Assembly: GCA_004352715.1 (NCBI GenBank)
Contig: SCFE01000001.1
Coordinates: 574,854-638,853, forward strand
Direction: 5' to 3'
DNA from: Hofstenia miamia
Lineage: Eukaryota; Xenacoelomorpha; Acoela
Length of the DNA stretch: 64,000 bases
Shown: positions 32,555-44,702 of the stretch, in pieces
Position numbering within the stretch: position 1 is the stretch's first letter
Layout: each line of letters starts with the position of its first letter
The notes under the pieces: generated by a model
What the model saw: the letters and a program-made list of their open reading frames with translations, nothing else
Database searches by the model: none
What the model was told of the DNA's origin: nothing
Program-made: the position numbers and the translations under genes

Positions 32555-35364
32555 AGCAGTTCTTAGGAATTTTTTGAGATTACGAATTTGGAAAACAGCT
32601 AAATCCCCAAATACTATTTGAATGATCTTGCTTGACTAACTTTAGTCAATCTTCTAATTTAAGCATTCTCAAACAGGGAATATCATTTCAGTTGTAAGTT
32701 AACAAAAACAAGCGTTGTAAATTAAAGGGATTTACTGCTCTGATAAATATCAAGAAATATATTACTTATAAAATTTCAAAGATTATGACAATAAATATTG
32801 TGGATTATAAAAAATATATGTTGTGCAATTAATGAATCAATATTCACATTTAACGGATGCAAAATTTTCAGCAGTATTTTTTATTGTAAATACCTTCTGT
32901 TTGTTTTTTTAACTCTGGTTTTTTATTCGTTAATTTGTGGATGTTTGCTGTATTTGTTATATGTATGGGTTTATATATATATATATATATTTGTAAATAT
33001 TGCTTGCAAATATGTTGTAAATATGTATGTATACCTAAGGTATAACACATCGGCAAATAATAAGACTATTAAAAATTAGGTTTAATTTTCAATATTAATA
33101 TTTTAATATTATTCTAAAAATTGTCTATTTTGGCACACATCAAAAATGTTTTGATACTTATTTAATTAAATTATATTAAATTAACAAAGTTTATCAATGC
33201 ATAAAACATGATGTAGGCTTAACTAATACTTATATATTATCTGCTTAGTAAAGTACATCGATAAATTTGTTTTAAAGTATACATCAAAAGGGGGTATAGT
33301 ACTAAAAAATCACTAACTATAATTACTGGTCCATATTATCTAATCCTGTAACTCTTCTTTAGTGCAAAAATTGGATTCTTAAAATTTGAAAAATGGACCA
33401 AAATATATTTTGCAGGAGCGCTAAGCAGCACTGGTTTGTTATGTAAAGTTAAAGTGCGATAGGGCTGTGAATGCTGATTTCCAAAATTTTTTGGCGATAC
33501 AGTGTCGATATTTAGAAAATACATCACATTTTTCCAAATCGTTTTTAGTAAGAGGTGCACATGCCAATAACACGAGTAAAATCAAAGAATTCAGTAGAAA
33601 ATATTGCCAATATTTGATTAGTGGTTTTTTAAGCCATATTTAATGGCGCATTTGAAACTCAATGCAAACATAATGTCTTAAATTTTATTTTAGTAAATAA
33701 TGGCATAGCAATAAAATGCATTCAGTTAATTGGTATTCAGAGTTATTGCATTTATCGAGTGATTTTAGTGTTTGCTATAGTCCAGAAGATGAACAATCAA
33801 ATAGAAGAGCTTTACAAATAAATCCTTGTTAATAACTCGAGAAACATTATAACTCCACAGTGACGCATTCTTGAAGCTACACTTTAAATTACTTAATAAA
33901 TTTACTTTGATAAAACTGATTTAATAGTCAAGCCTTACAATTAAGTCAATTTTGTTTTTCATTAAAAATAATAGTTCTAAAATTGTCAAAAACAATTAAC
34001 CTAGATATTGAAAATGGTTTCCTCATTAAAATTATGTCTTGTTTCTTACAATTTTAAGTTTGTGCATCTATTTCAGGTATCTTGTAATTTTTTTGAAGCT
34101 TAATGAATTTATACTAGTAGAAATTTTAGGACGAGATAGGATGTGTAAAGTAGTTGCTATTATTGAATTCATTCGTTTATTATGCGTTTTTCTTTTTTGT
34201 TATAATTAATAAGAATATGCTGACGTAATTCATATTTTTAACCAATAGAATTACTTCAAGTCAAGAAGAATTCTAGGAAAGTCTACTAAAATTTATTCAT
34301 GTGTGAAAAATATTATCTTGCTACTCACATTGTCTAAATAAGAATATTTTTAAGACATGTTTCTTCGAAAAATATTTAGTGAAAAGAGAAACAAATATTT
34401 AAAATAAATATGAACAATTTCAGCTAATATATTTTTCCTATATGTTAACCATTAAGTTCTACACTCTCCGAAAAGCAATCAAACGCATTTAATGTTATAA
34501 CGATGTAAGATAGATTATGTACGCAATTGCTGAAAGTGTTAGAAGCATCTCATACATGGTCGACTGAAAATTGTTGGTCAATGATGCATCACAGTGCTAT
34601 TAGAAAATGTTGCACCCAGTTTATTCCAGATTTGCTGCAACAGAATAACATTCTCTTAATTCGACAGTCTACTGCATCATTAGGTGTCTGAAAGGTATTG
34701 AAATATCATTGAAAATGTTTATGGTTTTGCAAGGATCGAATGAGAAAGAGACATAGAAATAAACTCGTTACGAATTTAATGTGTTTTCTATAGGGCTGTA
34801 GTGTCCCCCGCCAAATACAGTGCAACACAACAAATTTATCAATCAAGCAACATCCATAATTTGCATAATCCTTCACAGTAGAAAAATTCAAGATAGAACA
34901 TCAAACAACAATTTTTGAAAATCAAGACTAATTTTAGAGTGGTGTCAAATCCAAAAACTACTGAAAACTTTTGTTTGTTTGTTATAACCAAAATGCTTAT
35001 TTTGCTGGAGATATTATCAAAGTACTTGCAGTATTTGCTTTTCTTAATACTCGATAATTCACATTTAAATTAATTGTTCAATTAGTTAACTATTGGATAA
35101 ATGCGATGCATTTCACTATATACATATATATATATATATTCAAATGTTTTGACTATATTATAGTCACCGTCCGTTTACAAATTGCGTTAAAAAAATAATT
35201 TGCAATATACTACACTATAATTTAATTATATTACATACACTACATAAATTTTATCTCATTTTTTCCCAAATTGCATTTCTTATTTAAAATTTTTTCTTTA
35301 TTATGCTGTTTTATAATTAATGCCTCGCAAATCTTAGTGTGAGTAGCTCTCATGGTTATATACA

Positions 35365-36336
35365 TTAGGATGACTCTTATTTATACATTTCCGAAAGTTT
35401 TGTCTCTGAACCTTTGAAGCACTTCCATTTGGTGAGTGTAAAATCTTGAACTTTTTGAAATAGATTTAGAGGTGGCGCAACCTCATTGAACTTTTCCAGT
35501 ATTTATATATATATATATATTTATATATAATATACTGTTTTTGTTAAAACAGTTAAGTGTGACGTAACATAAGTACTTTTAGGCATCTCATTAGCACTTA
35601 ACATACAAATGACAGTGGATTATAATTGAAGACAGATATATCAATGTCTATATCAGGAATGACTCTGCATCCTCTCAGAATTCAGAAATTGTGCATTCAT
35701 ATATTCATTTTATCTTTCAGAGGAAGTGATTTTTTGGAGCTTGCTGTATTTTGACTTAAATATAACTGCACAACAGTAAAAATTCTGGATTTTTTTAAAG
35801 GATATTGAAAGAGATGAAACACTGAAATGAGCTCAGGCCGATAGAAACAACAATATGGCAAAGTTTCCGTTGTTTTCGTAACCAGAACCAGTAAAAAGTT
35901 GTTTGGGAGCTGAGTGCATTCGATAGCTTTCTTGAAACAGATCCAGAAAACTGGAATGAAAGTGAAAACTTAAAAGCCGCTAAAACAGTGATAGGCTCAC
36001 TAACAGCTGCTAACGAATTGTGTGTTTAACACAGTAAATGAAGCAATTGTATTGCTCAGTAATGAAGAATATCTCGCAGTGTGCTTTAAGGACTTTAGAG
36101 GAAATCCACAAAAATATAAAACAGCTATTCTGGTTTTGTTACTATTGCATTGATAACAATATTTCGTATGTCATGTATTAATCATTATTAGGCCAACTTT
36201 CACAGCATTGCGCCACCTCTGAAAACTATAACAAACTATCAGAAATTTGATTAAAACAGTTTCTAATGAAATAGAACCTTTTGAGAGGGTCTGACATACA
36301 AAAATTAAGCTTTCAATTTTCAACTTAGGGGTCACC

Positions 36337-36340
<4 letters not shown>
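35365..36340. mobile_element. Terminal-inverted-repeat DNA element with decayed internal coding sequence
   Basis: The left end TTAGGATGACTCTTA (35365-35379) is matched in inverted orientation by the right end, whose reverse complement reads TTAGGGTGACCCCTA (36326-36340): 12 of 15 identical. Further inside, AGAGGTGGCGCAA (35468-35480) is perfectly repeated inverted as TTGCGCCACCTCT (36208-36220), with weaker matches between (ATAG.TTT next to the core). The terminal repeats are thus about 115-130 bases long. Both ends adjoin TA-rich sequence (GGTTATATACA on the left, a TA array on the right), as expected for TA-targeting elements, though a clean TA duplication is not visible on the left. A TA repeat (35504-35530) lies inside. 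The interior at 35903-36155 carries a broken coding relic. The superfamily is not assigned. Confidence 0.62.
35903..36160 (+). pseudogene. Coding relic inside the TIR element (uncharacterised)
   Basis: The plus strand reads WELSAFDSFLETDPENW, then NESENLKAAKTVIGSLTAA, then NELCV and TAA. A one-base shift gives NTVNEAIVLLSNEEYLAVCF and KDFRGNPQKYK. The acidic/aromatic first part and the regular helical second part look like genuine protein sequence. It resembles, from memory and without a search, an uncharacterised protein family seen in repeats of other invertebrates. No DDE or zinc-finger motif is visible. A frameshift and stop show it is dead. Confidence 0.45.

Positions 36341-36391
<51 letters not shown>
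36341..36391. repeat. (TA)n microsatellite abutting the TIR element
   Basis: Uninterrupted TA run of about 25 units starting at the right end of the inverted-repeat element. Confidence 0.95.
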
Positions 36392-36398
<7 letters not shown>

Positions 36399-38905
36399 AA
36401 TTTTAGGTTTAGTTCAATAACCAATTGAGATCTATTTTTCAATAAAGTTATTTTATGTTGACATCTATATTAATTTATCATAGTATTTTACTTCCAATAT
36501 TTAATTGGCCAAAATTAAAACATAGTAACTTTAATTTATAATTTTTTACGAACCTTGACAATAAAAAACTGCTACAAATCAGTGTCTTTGTATTAAGAGC
36601 ACAATCATAAATTTTGTCATTTTGATTTTCATTCTTCACACAAAAAGATCGCAAAATATTCTGAAAGAGAAACCCTTTCAAAATTATTTTTGGAAATTTT
36701 GAAGTAACACTAGTATTTTTGGTCAATTTCCATATATAAATTTAAAGACTATTTCATAGAGCATACTAGACATTGCATAATTGATTGTAAAATCACTTTA
36801 TTTAAACCTAGAGGCTAACAAATATTAAATTATAGAAAGCTATTAAGCAATCGATTAGTAAATTTGATACCTATTAAAATTAATTAAATAAATTTTCTAT
36901 TAATTGAAATTGCTTTTTCTTATAAGGACCCTTAAAGCAAATCTAACAGCCTCTTAAAATGTGTATGTGCGAAGAATATCCAAAATTGGTGGGTGAAATT
37001 CAAATTATACAGTAATACCACCTGGTAAAAAATTCAAACTTTTTTCTTTTAAATTTATCGCATAAAAAAAATTATAGTGTAATTATCCCTAAACTAACGG
37101 TTGTATCTTTAAGTCACATATCGCTTTGCCAATATTTTCAAACAATTTTATTCAATACTATAAGAAACTCGAGAATCCTGGATTTGGACAACTCTATGGG
37201 GTGCTTACTTGTTTTGGTGAAAATTTGTGATAATTATTTTTTCAATGGAAATCCGATTTTTAAAAAAACGTTCAAGTTCTTCCAACACCTAACATTCTGA
37301 TAATAATGAGGTCTAAACACCATGTTTGTTGTTTCTGTAAGCAAACCAACAAAGGTCCGTACAGTCATGCAGTGCGCAAAGGGAAAAACCTTCGAGTCGT
37401 AGGAAAAGGCGCGCTTGAACTGGTCAGAAACAAAATGGGACAATTCTCTATCTTGTCTTGTAGCGTTTTCAGATATCCCAATTAGTTCATGAGTTATGAA
37501 CACTGAAAAATTATTTTAGAAATGATCACAAATTGTACAAAATGCCGAGATTGTTTAGGGCTAAGTCCTATAATCTGTTGATATGAAAAGTGAGAAATGC
37601 TTTACTATTGTCTGAATTCAAACTTAATAAATAATTGTAATTGAAATCAAGTGCAAATTAGCATAAATGAAAAGATTTTAAGAATGTGTTTCCCTATGCA
37701 GCAAATATTCGTTTAGGCGTAAGAACTCTAGAAACCAATTATTTTCTGAAAAAAATAGTTTTTTCAGAGCGTATTATTCTATCGAACAAAGACTTACAGT
37801 ATCTGCTCAACCTGACACATCGCACAAATTCTACAATCAGATGTGAACTTGATTGCATTTTATCGGTTCTATGGAGAAACGAAAATATTTTTGCACTTTG
37901 ATTTGCGTTTTCCTACAGTCTAAAAGGAATTGGTTTCAAGTACAGATTTAATTGTATTGTTCGCTTAATTTAAATGGGACGGTATAGAAAATGACTTTTC
38001 TGATTTATAGGTACCTATTGAATCAAAGAGTGATACATTTGCTAATGATTGCAACGATATCTGTAACTCCTTTTCATTGCGCTTGTTGTATTAACGTTTA
38101 ATGGTAATTAGTGGGCGGGGTTAATTTTGCAAATTCTTAGAGGAATCAACGCCGCTTTTGTTAAAGTATAAAGCAAGTATCTGAAGTGTAAAGATCGTCT
38201 AATAAATTTTATCTTTCTTTGTGAAGATATGACATCAGATATCTCTCTTAAATTATAAGGAATAAGCTTGATTTAATTGCAGAATTACGTAAAAGCCCCA
38301 AAAATTATTTTACTTAAACTATCTGTTATTATCTGGAAAATAATTTTTAGATTTTCTGACTGGAAGTATATGCTTGAATTTTTTAAGTATTGTTTTTGCT
38401 GACAGAATGGCTAACAATGTTTTAAACAAAAACAAGTTGATAAATTAATTAATTGTATGAAAGCTGTTAGGCAATTTATTACATGCTTTCCAGCAATTTT
38501 AATTCCTTTCAAAATAGTGCAAAAATATAATAAAGTGACTTAATCACATTCATACTAAATTAAATATCAAGAGGTTCAAAAAATTTTCCACCATGATGCT
38601 TTGAATCTGCTGGCATTACTCCTCTGACGGTTGTCGCCTCGTTTTATGAATAGAATTTTAGTGTTGTTTATTTTGCACTTTGACGAGGTCGCATAGAGCC
38701 GATGGCAACAAATTTCCATTTCATGTAATGCTAATTTCGTTTTGGAAGTTAATTACATTATCTTAAATATATTTGCTTTATCAAAATGCACCATTATTCT
38801 TCAATTTCTAGTTTAATTTAAAATAGAATTACTTAAAGAGATCTATCCATAAACATGTTGTTTTTCTGATAACAACAATTTATTGCAACATTAATGTACA
38901 GACTG
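36392..38905. other. Non-coding; unrecognised 89-codon minus-strand ORF at 37234-37503
   Basis: Mostly AT-rich without features. The minus-strand frame 37503-37234 is less AT-rich than its surroundings (GCGCGCCTTTTCCTACGACTC on the reverse strand at about 37400) and reads FITHELIGISENATRQDREL and VFPFAHCMTVRTFVGLL. I do not recognise it. Its first part resembles the reverse strand of 1797-1826, hinting at a dispersed repeat and not a gene. Confidence 0.35.
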
Positions 38906-39233
38906 CATGTTGGAATCGTGCCTTAATGCTTCGGCACGAACACGGCGCGAAAAGACCCACCGCACGGCACGGCACCGCACGAAATTTAAAAAGATTTCAA
39001 GCGCGAGCCCAACTTGGCAGGAAAATCTTTTAATTCTTCGTTGAATGATTAAACAATTGTTTCAATAGCTTAACAAATTGTTGAAGAAACAAAACGCTGG
39101 ATGATTTGAATATGGAAATTAGAAAATCAAAATAGCAAACATATTTTATACGGGTTTAAAAGTGGGCATTGGTGTAGAACGAGCACGGCAAGACACAGCA
39201 CGGCACGGCACAGCATGGCAAGTTCTAACACTG
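38906..39233. mobile_element. Short hAT-like non-autonomous element (MITE) rich in GGCAC
   Basis: The right end, reverse-complemented, reads CAGTGTTAGAACTTGCC, a hAT-style terminus (CAGTG...). The left end is CATGTTGGAATCGTGCC, matching apart from a missing G and a few substitutions. Both subterminal regions are packed with GGCAC/CACGG words (38932-38982 and 39181-39219), unlike anything else in the window. Total length is about 328 bases, with no coding capacity. No exact 8-base target duplication was found, so the ends may be off by a few bases or mutated. Confidence 0.5.
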
Positions 39234-40868
39234 AAACTCTATGAGCAAAAAAGTGTTTGCGCATTACATTTTATGATAAGCTTTATGGTGTGAGAACCAC
39301 TTCAAAGTTTGAGTGAAATTTATAAATTTAATTATTCCACAACTAATATTTTACTGAATGTTTCATATTTTAAAAATGAAGTTTCTTGGCTCGAAATTTC
39401 CAGAGAAATTTTGATGATTCTTAAATGTGCTTGATAAAGTTATGTGTAAAATTTGGATTATCAATTCATTCTAGGGATGAAAATTATCAAAATAAGGCTT
39501 CAATTTGGTTGAATCGGTAGATTGTGCTCAACAAATTTATTCAATAGGCGTTAATTTACAGTAATTAACAAACTATTGTTGAAATTTTAAACATAAATGT
39601 TTACTAAGCACAACACTGAAAATGTTGTTTGATGATGTTCCCTATAATATTGATTTTGTTCTACAATGATTTATCATTTATGACGCTATTAAAACAAAAC
39701 GTCATTACTCCTTCGACGCTAAAATGTTTAACTGTCAATTTGCTTTGAATTCAAACGTAAAACCTGAAGTTCTCTATCAGGTGCAAACGTAATTTGTCTT
39801 TAGCAAAATAGTAAATAGCTATTGTCTGTAGTCCAAGCAGCTTTCTGCTATTTTTCTAAACTCCCAAAATGCAAATCTTTATGTTAATTTAATTTGCAGA
39901 AATTACAAAATTTATAAGTAACTGGGACAAACATGCATTAATAATAGGTAATGTCATGAAATATTCAAATTTTAATATTGTTGAATTTATTTATTTTATT
40001 AAACAAACAATAACTTTATTAGTTTTCCTGCCAAATATTGATATAAATACAATATTCGATACATTGCGTACATGCTCGCTGCAATAAGAAATATCTATGG
40101 CAGAAAATTTTTTCCAATGTGATAACATATTTATTTCTAAGAACAGTTCTTTCTTAATCACTTATCTGAATACATTGAAACTACATTCATTTACACCAGC
40201 GTTATAGTTAATATAATCCTTACTTTTAAAACTGATTGATGATAATTGTCCAATATCTACCAAGTGTAGACACACGTCCGTTTGGGGCTCAATGAATCAA
40301 ATTTATTGAATACTGCGTTTGAAATTATTATATTTTAAAATTTAAATATTCCCTTTACAAATGTACTGAACAGTATCTGAAAAATACAAAATGGATTACA
40401 TCAAATTTTAAGAAACTTAATGAACATCACAAAAATTTTGGTGATTTTCATCTTAGGCTTTTTAAATATTGACTATTATGGTTTGATGCATTTGAAACTG
40501 TATTAATTTCTTATAATAAACATCTAATCTAAAAAAATTGCAAAATCGACACGTATTGATAGAAACGCTTTACTTAGTTGACTACTAAAAAGTTTCTATT
40601 ATATATCGATACACATATGATATCTACATACAATTTTATCATAGCGCAAAGAAATTCTATAGTTTCTTGCATAGTTGATTTAAATTGTACTGGCTAAATA
40701 CCATTGATGTTTTGTACTCGACCTCGAATGTCAAAGCAACTTCAAATTTGAATTGCAGGTGTCACTTGGCTGTAAATGAATACAGACACAGTATGATACG
40801 ATTATTCTTTTCTATTAAAAGATTCCATGTTCCTAAAAATTGATTAAAAGTAAACACCACAAATTCTA

Positions 40869-40965
40869 TTATATATATATTATATATTTAAATATATGTA
40901 TATATATATATACATATGTATATATATAATTCATATATTGTATATAGATATATATATATATATAT
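40869..40965. repeat. Compound (TA)n repeat
   Basis: TA runs interrupted by TTA, GTA, CATATG and TAGA words. Confidence 0.88.
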
Positions 40966-42938
40966 ACACAAAAATGCTTTAAACCTTGAGCTCCAATAAA
41001 TAGTCAATTTTTAGTCCAACATTTTAATATTTAAAGGTCGCGCAAACAAAAATGGACTTTTATACATGTTATGCTAATTTTTAGTCTTTTAGCCATCAAT
41101 TAGTAACAAATGTTAATTGCACTTAGCTAGAATCGACAACAATGACAATTGTAGTTTAATCATTGTATACTAAGAGTTTCCACTTCTACTTTAAACATAT
41201 CTAATGCAACGGTAAACCTATTTTTTAACTCCATTGCAATTTGCACTTGAGTATCCAGATTTTTTCTAAGACAATATGAATTATAAATGAGTTGTTACTG
41301 TATACTGTTAGTGAATATATTATGATAATTTCGATTATTAACTAGAAAAAAATTTAAAGAGCACTCTGATAGTTTCAATTTCATCACGAAATGTAAAAGT
41401 AAGGCTTTAATAACCGGGCTTTGTGAGACTAAGAAATTGAATTCAGATTTGAAAACTATAGTTGGTGTCCTAAAAACTTTTATTAAATATCTAACTGCAC
41501 GAATTCGATCCAAATTGAAAATGTTTAATCCCTGCCCTAAGTATTCATTTTTCAAGAATGAAAACTTTAATTTACTCAGCAAGTTGCTTCATGTGAAAAT
41601 ATATGTATTATAGTTGTGGAATTATATCGATAGGGTTTTTCATTTACATCTTAAATCTAAAAGTTTGATCCCTAAGATTTTTTTATTTTGACTTTATATT
41701 TTTTACATAATTTTGACATCCATATTAATCTCAGTAGTAAGAGAAACCTTTACCTTTCAAAGTTTCGTTTTAAAGACATTTACGTTTTTGACAAAAGAAA
41801 GGTTTGTTATATTTTAAAGAGCATTAACTGGAATTTAACCTAGAATATGAATGAAAAGCTACAAAATCTTTATTTCTGATACAAGTGCATTTCTCTGAAA
41901 GAGAAAAAAGTCCATTATTTAAGTCACTTCAAATATATAATAACATTACCATTTTAGATGAATTCTAAAAAATGAAGTATATACATCGAAATTCGCTGCA
42001 ATGTGGTCATATGGAATGACAAAAATGTCATTAGCCATTATATAAACAATTAATATTTAACAAATAAATGTGTTTAATTCACTTTAAAATATATCAAGTT
42101 GCTTGCTGACTCCTGAAGAGATGCCTAGCTTAAGTTTTACATTGGAATTGCTTATGAAACTTTCTGTATGAGTTTCTATTTCTCTATTTACCACACTAGT
42201 ATACTTCTTACTTATATTGGAAGGTATGAAATTTATAGAAGATTTGCTTAATGACTTTCATAGTCAAGAAATCCTTCACATTTAAATTGCAATTGAAATC
42301 AAACTGAAGTGAAATTTTGCATTTTGAATGCCTCTTGCACTTGATGAATAGCCGCTTGTCACTATCATTTCCTTGCTTTAAAAGGAGGCGAAATTATTTG
42401 AGAGAGCTCGTCCCATTCCTAAGAATCATCATATTTAAATTTATTTGCCATTACCATTAGCATAATGCTTTCTGCAATATTAATTTAAAACAAGTGCTTG
42501 TTTTTAAATGTCGAACACTAAGCATTTTAGAGCAGAAATATTAGTAGACATAAAAATGGAATGCAAAAGTAAGCAATTGGTTCACTTAATATCTAATATA
42601 GAAAATCAAAATTAAATAACTAAGCAATTGAAAATACGCTTAACGTCAAATTGAATTTAATTATTTACACTTTTTTAGAACAAGGTAGTTGGAAGTATCA
42701 AATATTTGACCAAATTCATGAAATTGACTCTGACGAAAAAATCTATGTACTGAATATACATAAATAATATATGTAAAAAATAAATTATATATAAAAACAT
42801 ATATAAAAACATATAGCTGTTTCTAATGTGCATTGCAAATTCCTATATTTTCAAGCAACGTCATACAATACATGTGTGAAAAAGGTATTAATTTTTTCAT
42901 ATATTTCCTGCCATTGCATTAAAAGCAGTTTTAGGTTT

Positions 42939-42940
<2 letters not shown>

Positions 42941-42972
<32 letters not shown>
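42941..42972. repeat. (TA)n microsatellite
   Basis: Uninterrupted TA run. Confidence 0.93.
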
Positions 42973-42975
<3 letters not shown>

Positions 42976-44236
42976 ATCCAAAACTAATATAGAATTTGTA
43001 ATCTTGCCGTGATAATCTAATACCCATGCTTAAAACATCTGCATGAATTTTTGCTGATAAAATTTTGTACAATCAAAGACATACCAACTGTTGAAATTTC
43101 AGTGATCTTGACTTTCAATAACATTGCATTCTTTAGATGTATTTTGAGGACAATTTGTTTTAATCCTGCAAATTGAGAGTAGGTATGAATGAAATAGTTT
43201 ATTTCAAAAAAAGCTTTGCTATTTAGGAATTAGGTCTACAATCATTCGCTAAAGATTTATTTCTTTACTACTTAGGCAAAATATTGTTGCCACTTTCTAT
43301 TTTCGAAAATTACTTTTTAAAACTTACAATGTCGAAACAACTTATGGCAAAAGATAATTTTGAATATTGTATTAAAGCTAATATTTTGTAAACAAATTTT
43401 TTCAAGCCTGTGATAACAGAACGCTTTAGACATATTTGTAAAATTTACAGCAAAGCATCATTTTAACAGACCCTACCACCGCAGAAACACGTAACTCAGA
43501 GCTGTATATGTGTTCACAAACATTGTGGTGTCCTTCAAATAGAAACTATTCACTAATTAACTTACGTTAAATCACTTGGCTTCAAATTTAAAGAACTTGA
43601 AACTAAAATTGTCTTTTCAATTTAAATTGAGGGAAGGAATTGTGCTACATGCAATATACAATTTATCAATTCTAATATCATTAATCACAAAATTTAATGA
43701 CTATGGTGAGAATATTAAGTAGGTTTACACTAACATGCCCAGTGAATATTTAATGTGAAACAACGTTATTATCAGGAAATTTGCAAATAGGATGGTTTCA
43801 ATTGCAATTGACAGTTCTTACTGGAAAAATTGACAATATTTTGTAGCAAAAAGTTGAATTATAGTTTTGAAGTATTTTTTACAAAAAATTATTTTTATAT
43901 TAATGTATGGCTTTTGAAAATTGTATAATAACAGTCAATAAATTGCGGTTGGAACTGCAAAGAATGCGCTATGATTTATTTTGCCCTCTATTTGTGATGC
44001 ACTAATTGAAAACACTTCAATAAATTCATGGCTATGTAAAATAAGGAGCTAATTTATCTAATTGGAAAAATTCTTGAGTATACACAACATACAATTCCTT
44101 AATTTTTTAATGTCTAGACTGAGCTATTTTCTTTGTTCTTTTATTTTCTTCTAATACATACACATATTCATGTATATATATATNTCGAATCGAAACCGGT
44201 TAACATTAAACTGAGCACAATAGTTTACACACACAT

Positions 44237-44243
<7 letters not shown>

Positions 44244-44284
<41 letters not shown>
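44244..44284. repeat. (TA)n microsatellite
   Basis: Uninterrupted TA run; preceded by ACACACACATATACATG. Confidence 0.93.
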
Positions 44285-44287
<3 letters not shown>

Positions 44288-44660
44288 TGTGCATACATGG
44301 TTAATATTTTTGCTTAACTTGAATATATGCAAATATAGTCATAGAAATGGGGGGAGTACTGGTTGAGTTTGTCAAAAATTACAGCAATATATTCATTATG
44401 GAAATGTAAACATTCATGCTTTTCATATTTAATTTGAATTCTTAAGAAAGCTTGCAGAAAATCAATGGAGTACTTAAAATATTTTGCTTAAAGTTTAATA
44501 ATATAAAATCAATAAATCCTAATTCCTTTGATGCTATTTGTATTTTAGTTCAGCATTAAGAAGCATTTGAGAAATTTTATTTATAATGCAATTTACTATA
44601 TATAGCAGACATCAGAGACTCCATTTTAGGTATTAAAATAATAGGATATTTATACTATAA

Positions 44661-44661
<1 letters not shown>

Positions 44662-44699
<38 letters not shown>
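44662..44699. repeat. (TA)n microsatellite
   Basis: Uninterrupted TA run. Confidence 0.93.

Positions 44700-44702
<3 letters not shown>

Larger units (their letters stand above)
28951..35364. other. Non-coding AT-rich region
   Basis: No gene recognised. Contents: a 12-base CRE-type palindrome at 29290-29301; a GC-richer patch at 30530-30780 with GTACCGGGACAATACCGG; a TA repeat at 31560-31606; a two-copy tandem duplication at 32442-32554; and small TA runs at 32971-32990 and 35119-35139. ORFs are chance-length. Confidence 0.5.

Noticed and set aside
38600-38720. Possible inverted repeat GTCGCCTCG / CGAGGTCGC
   Set aside because: Too short and imperfect, with no extension.
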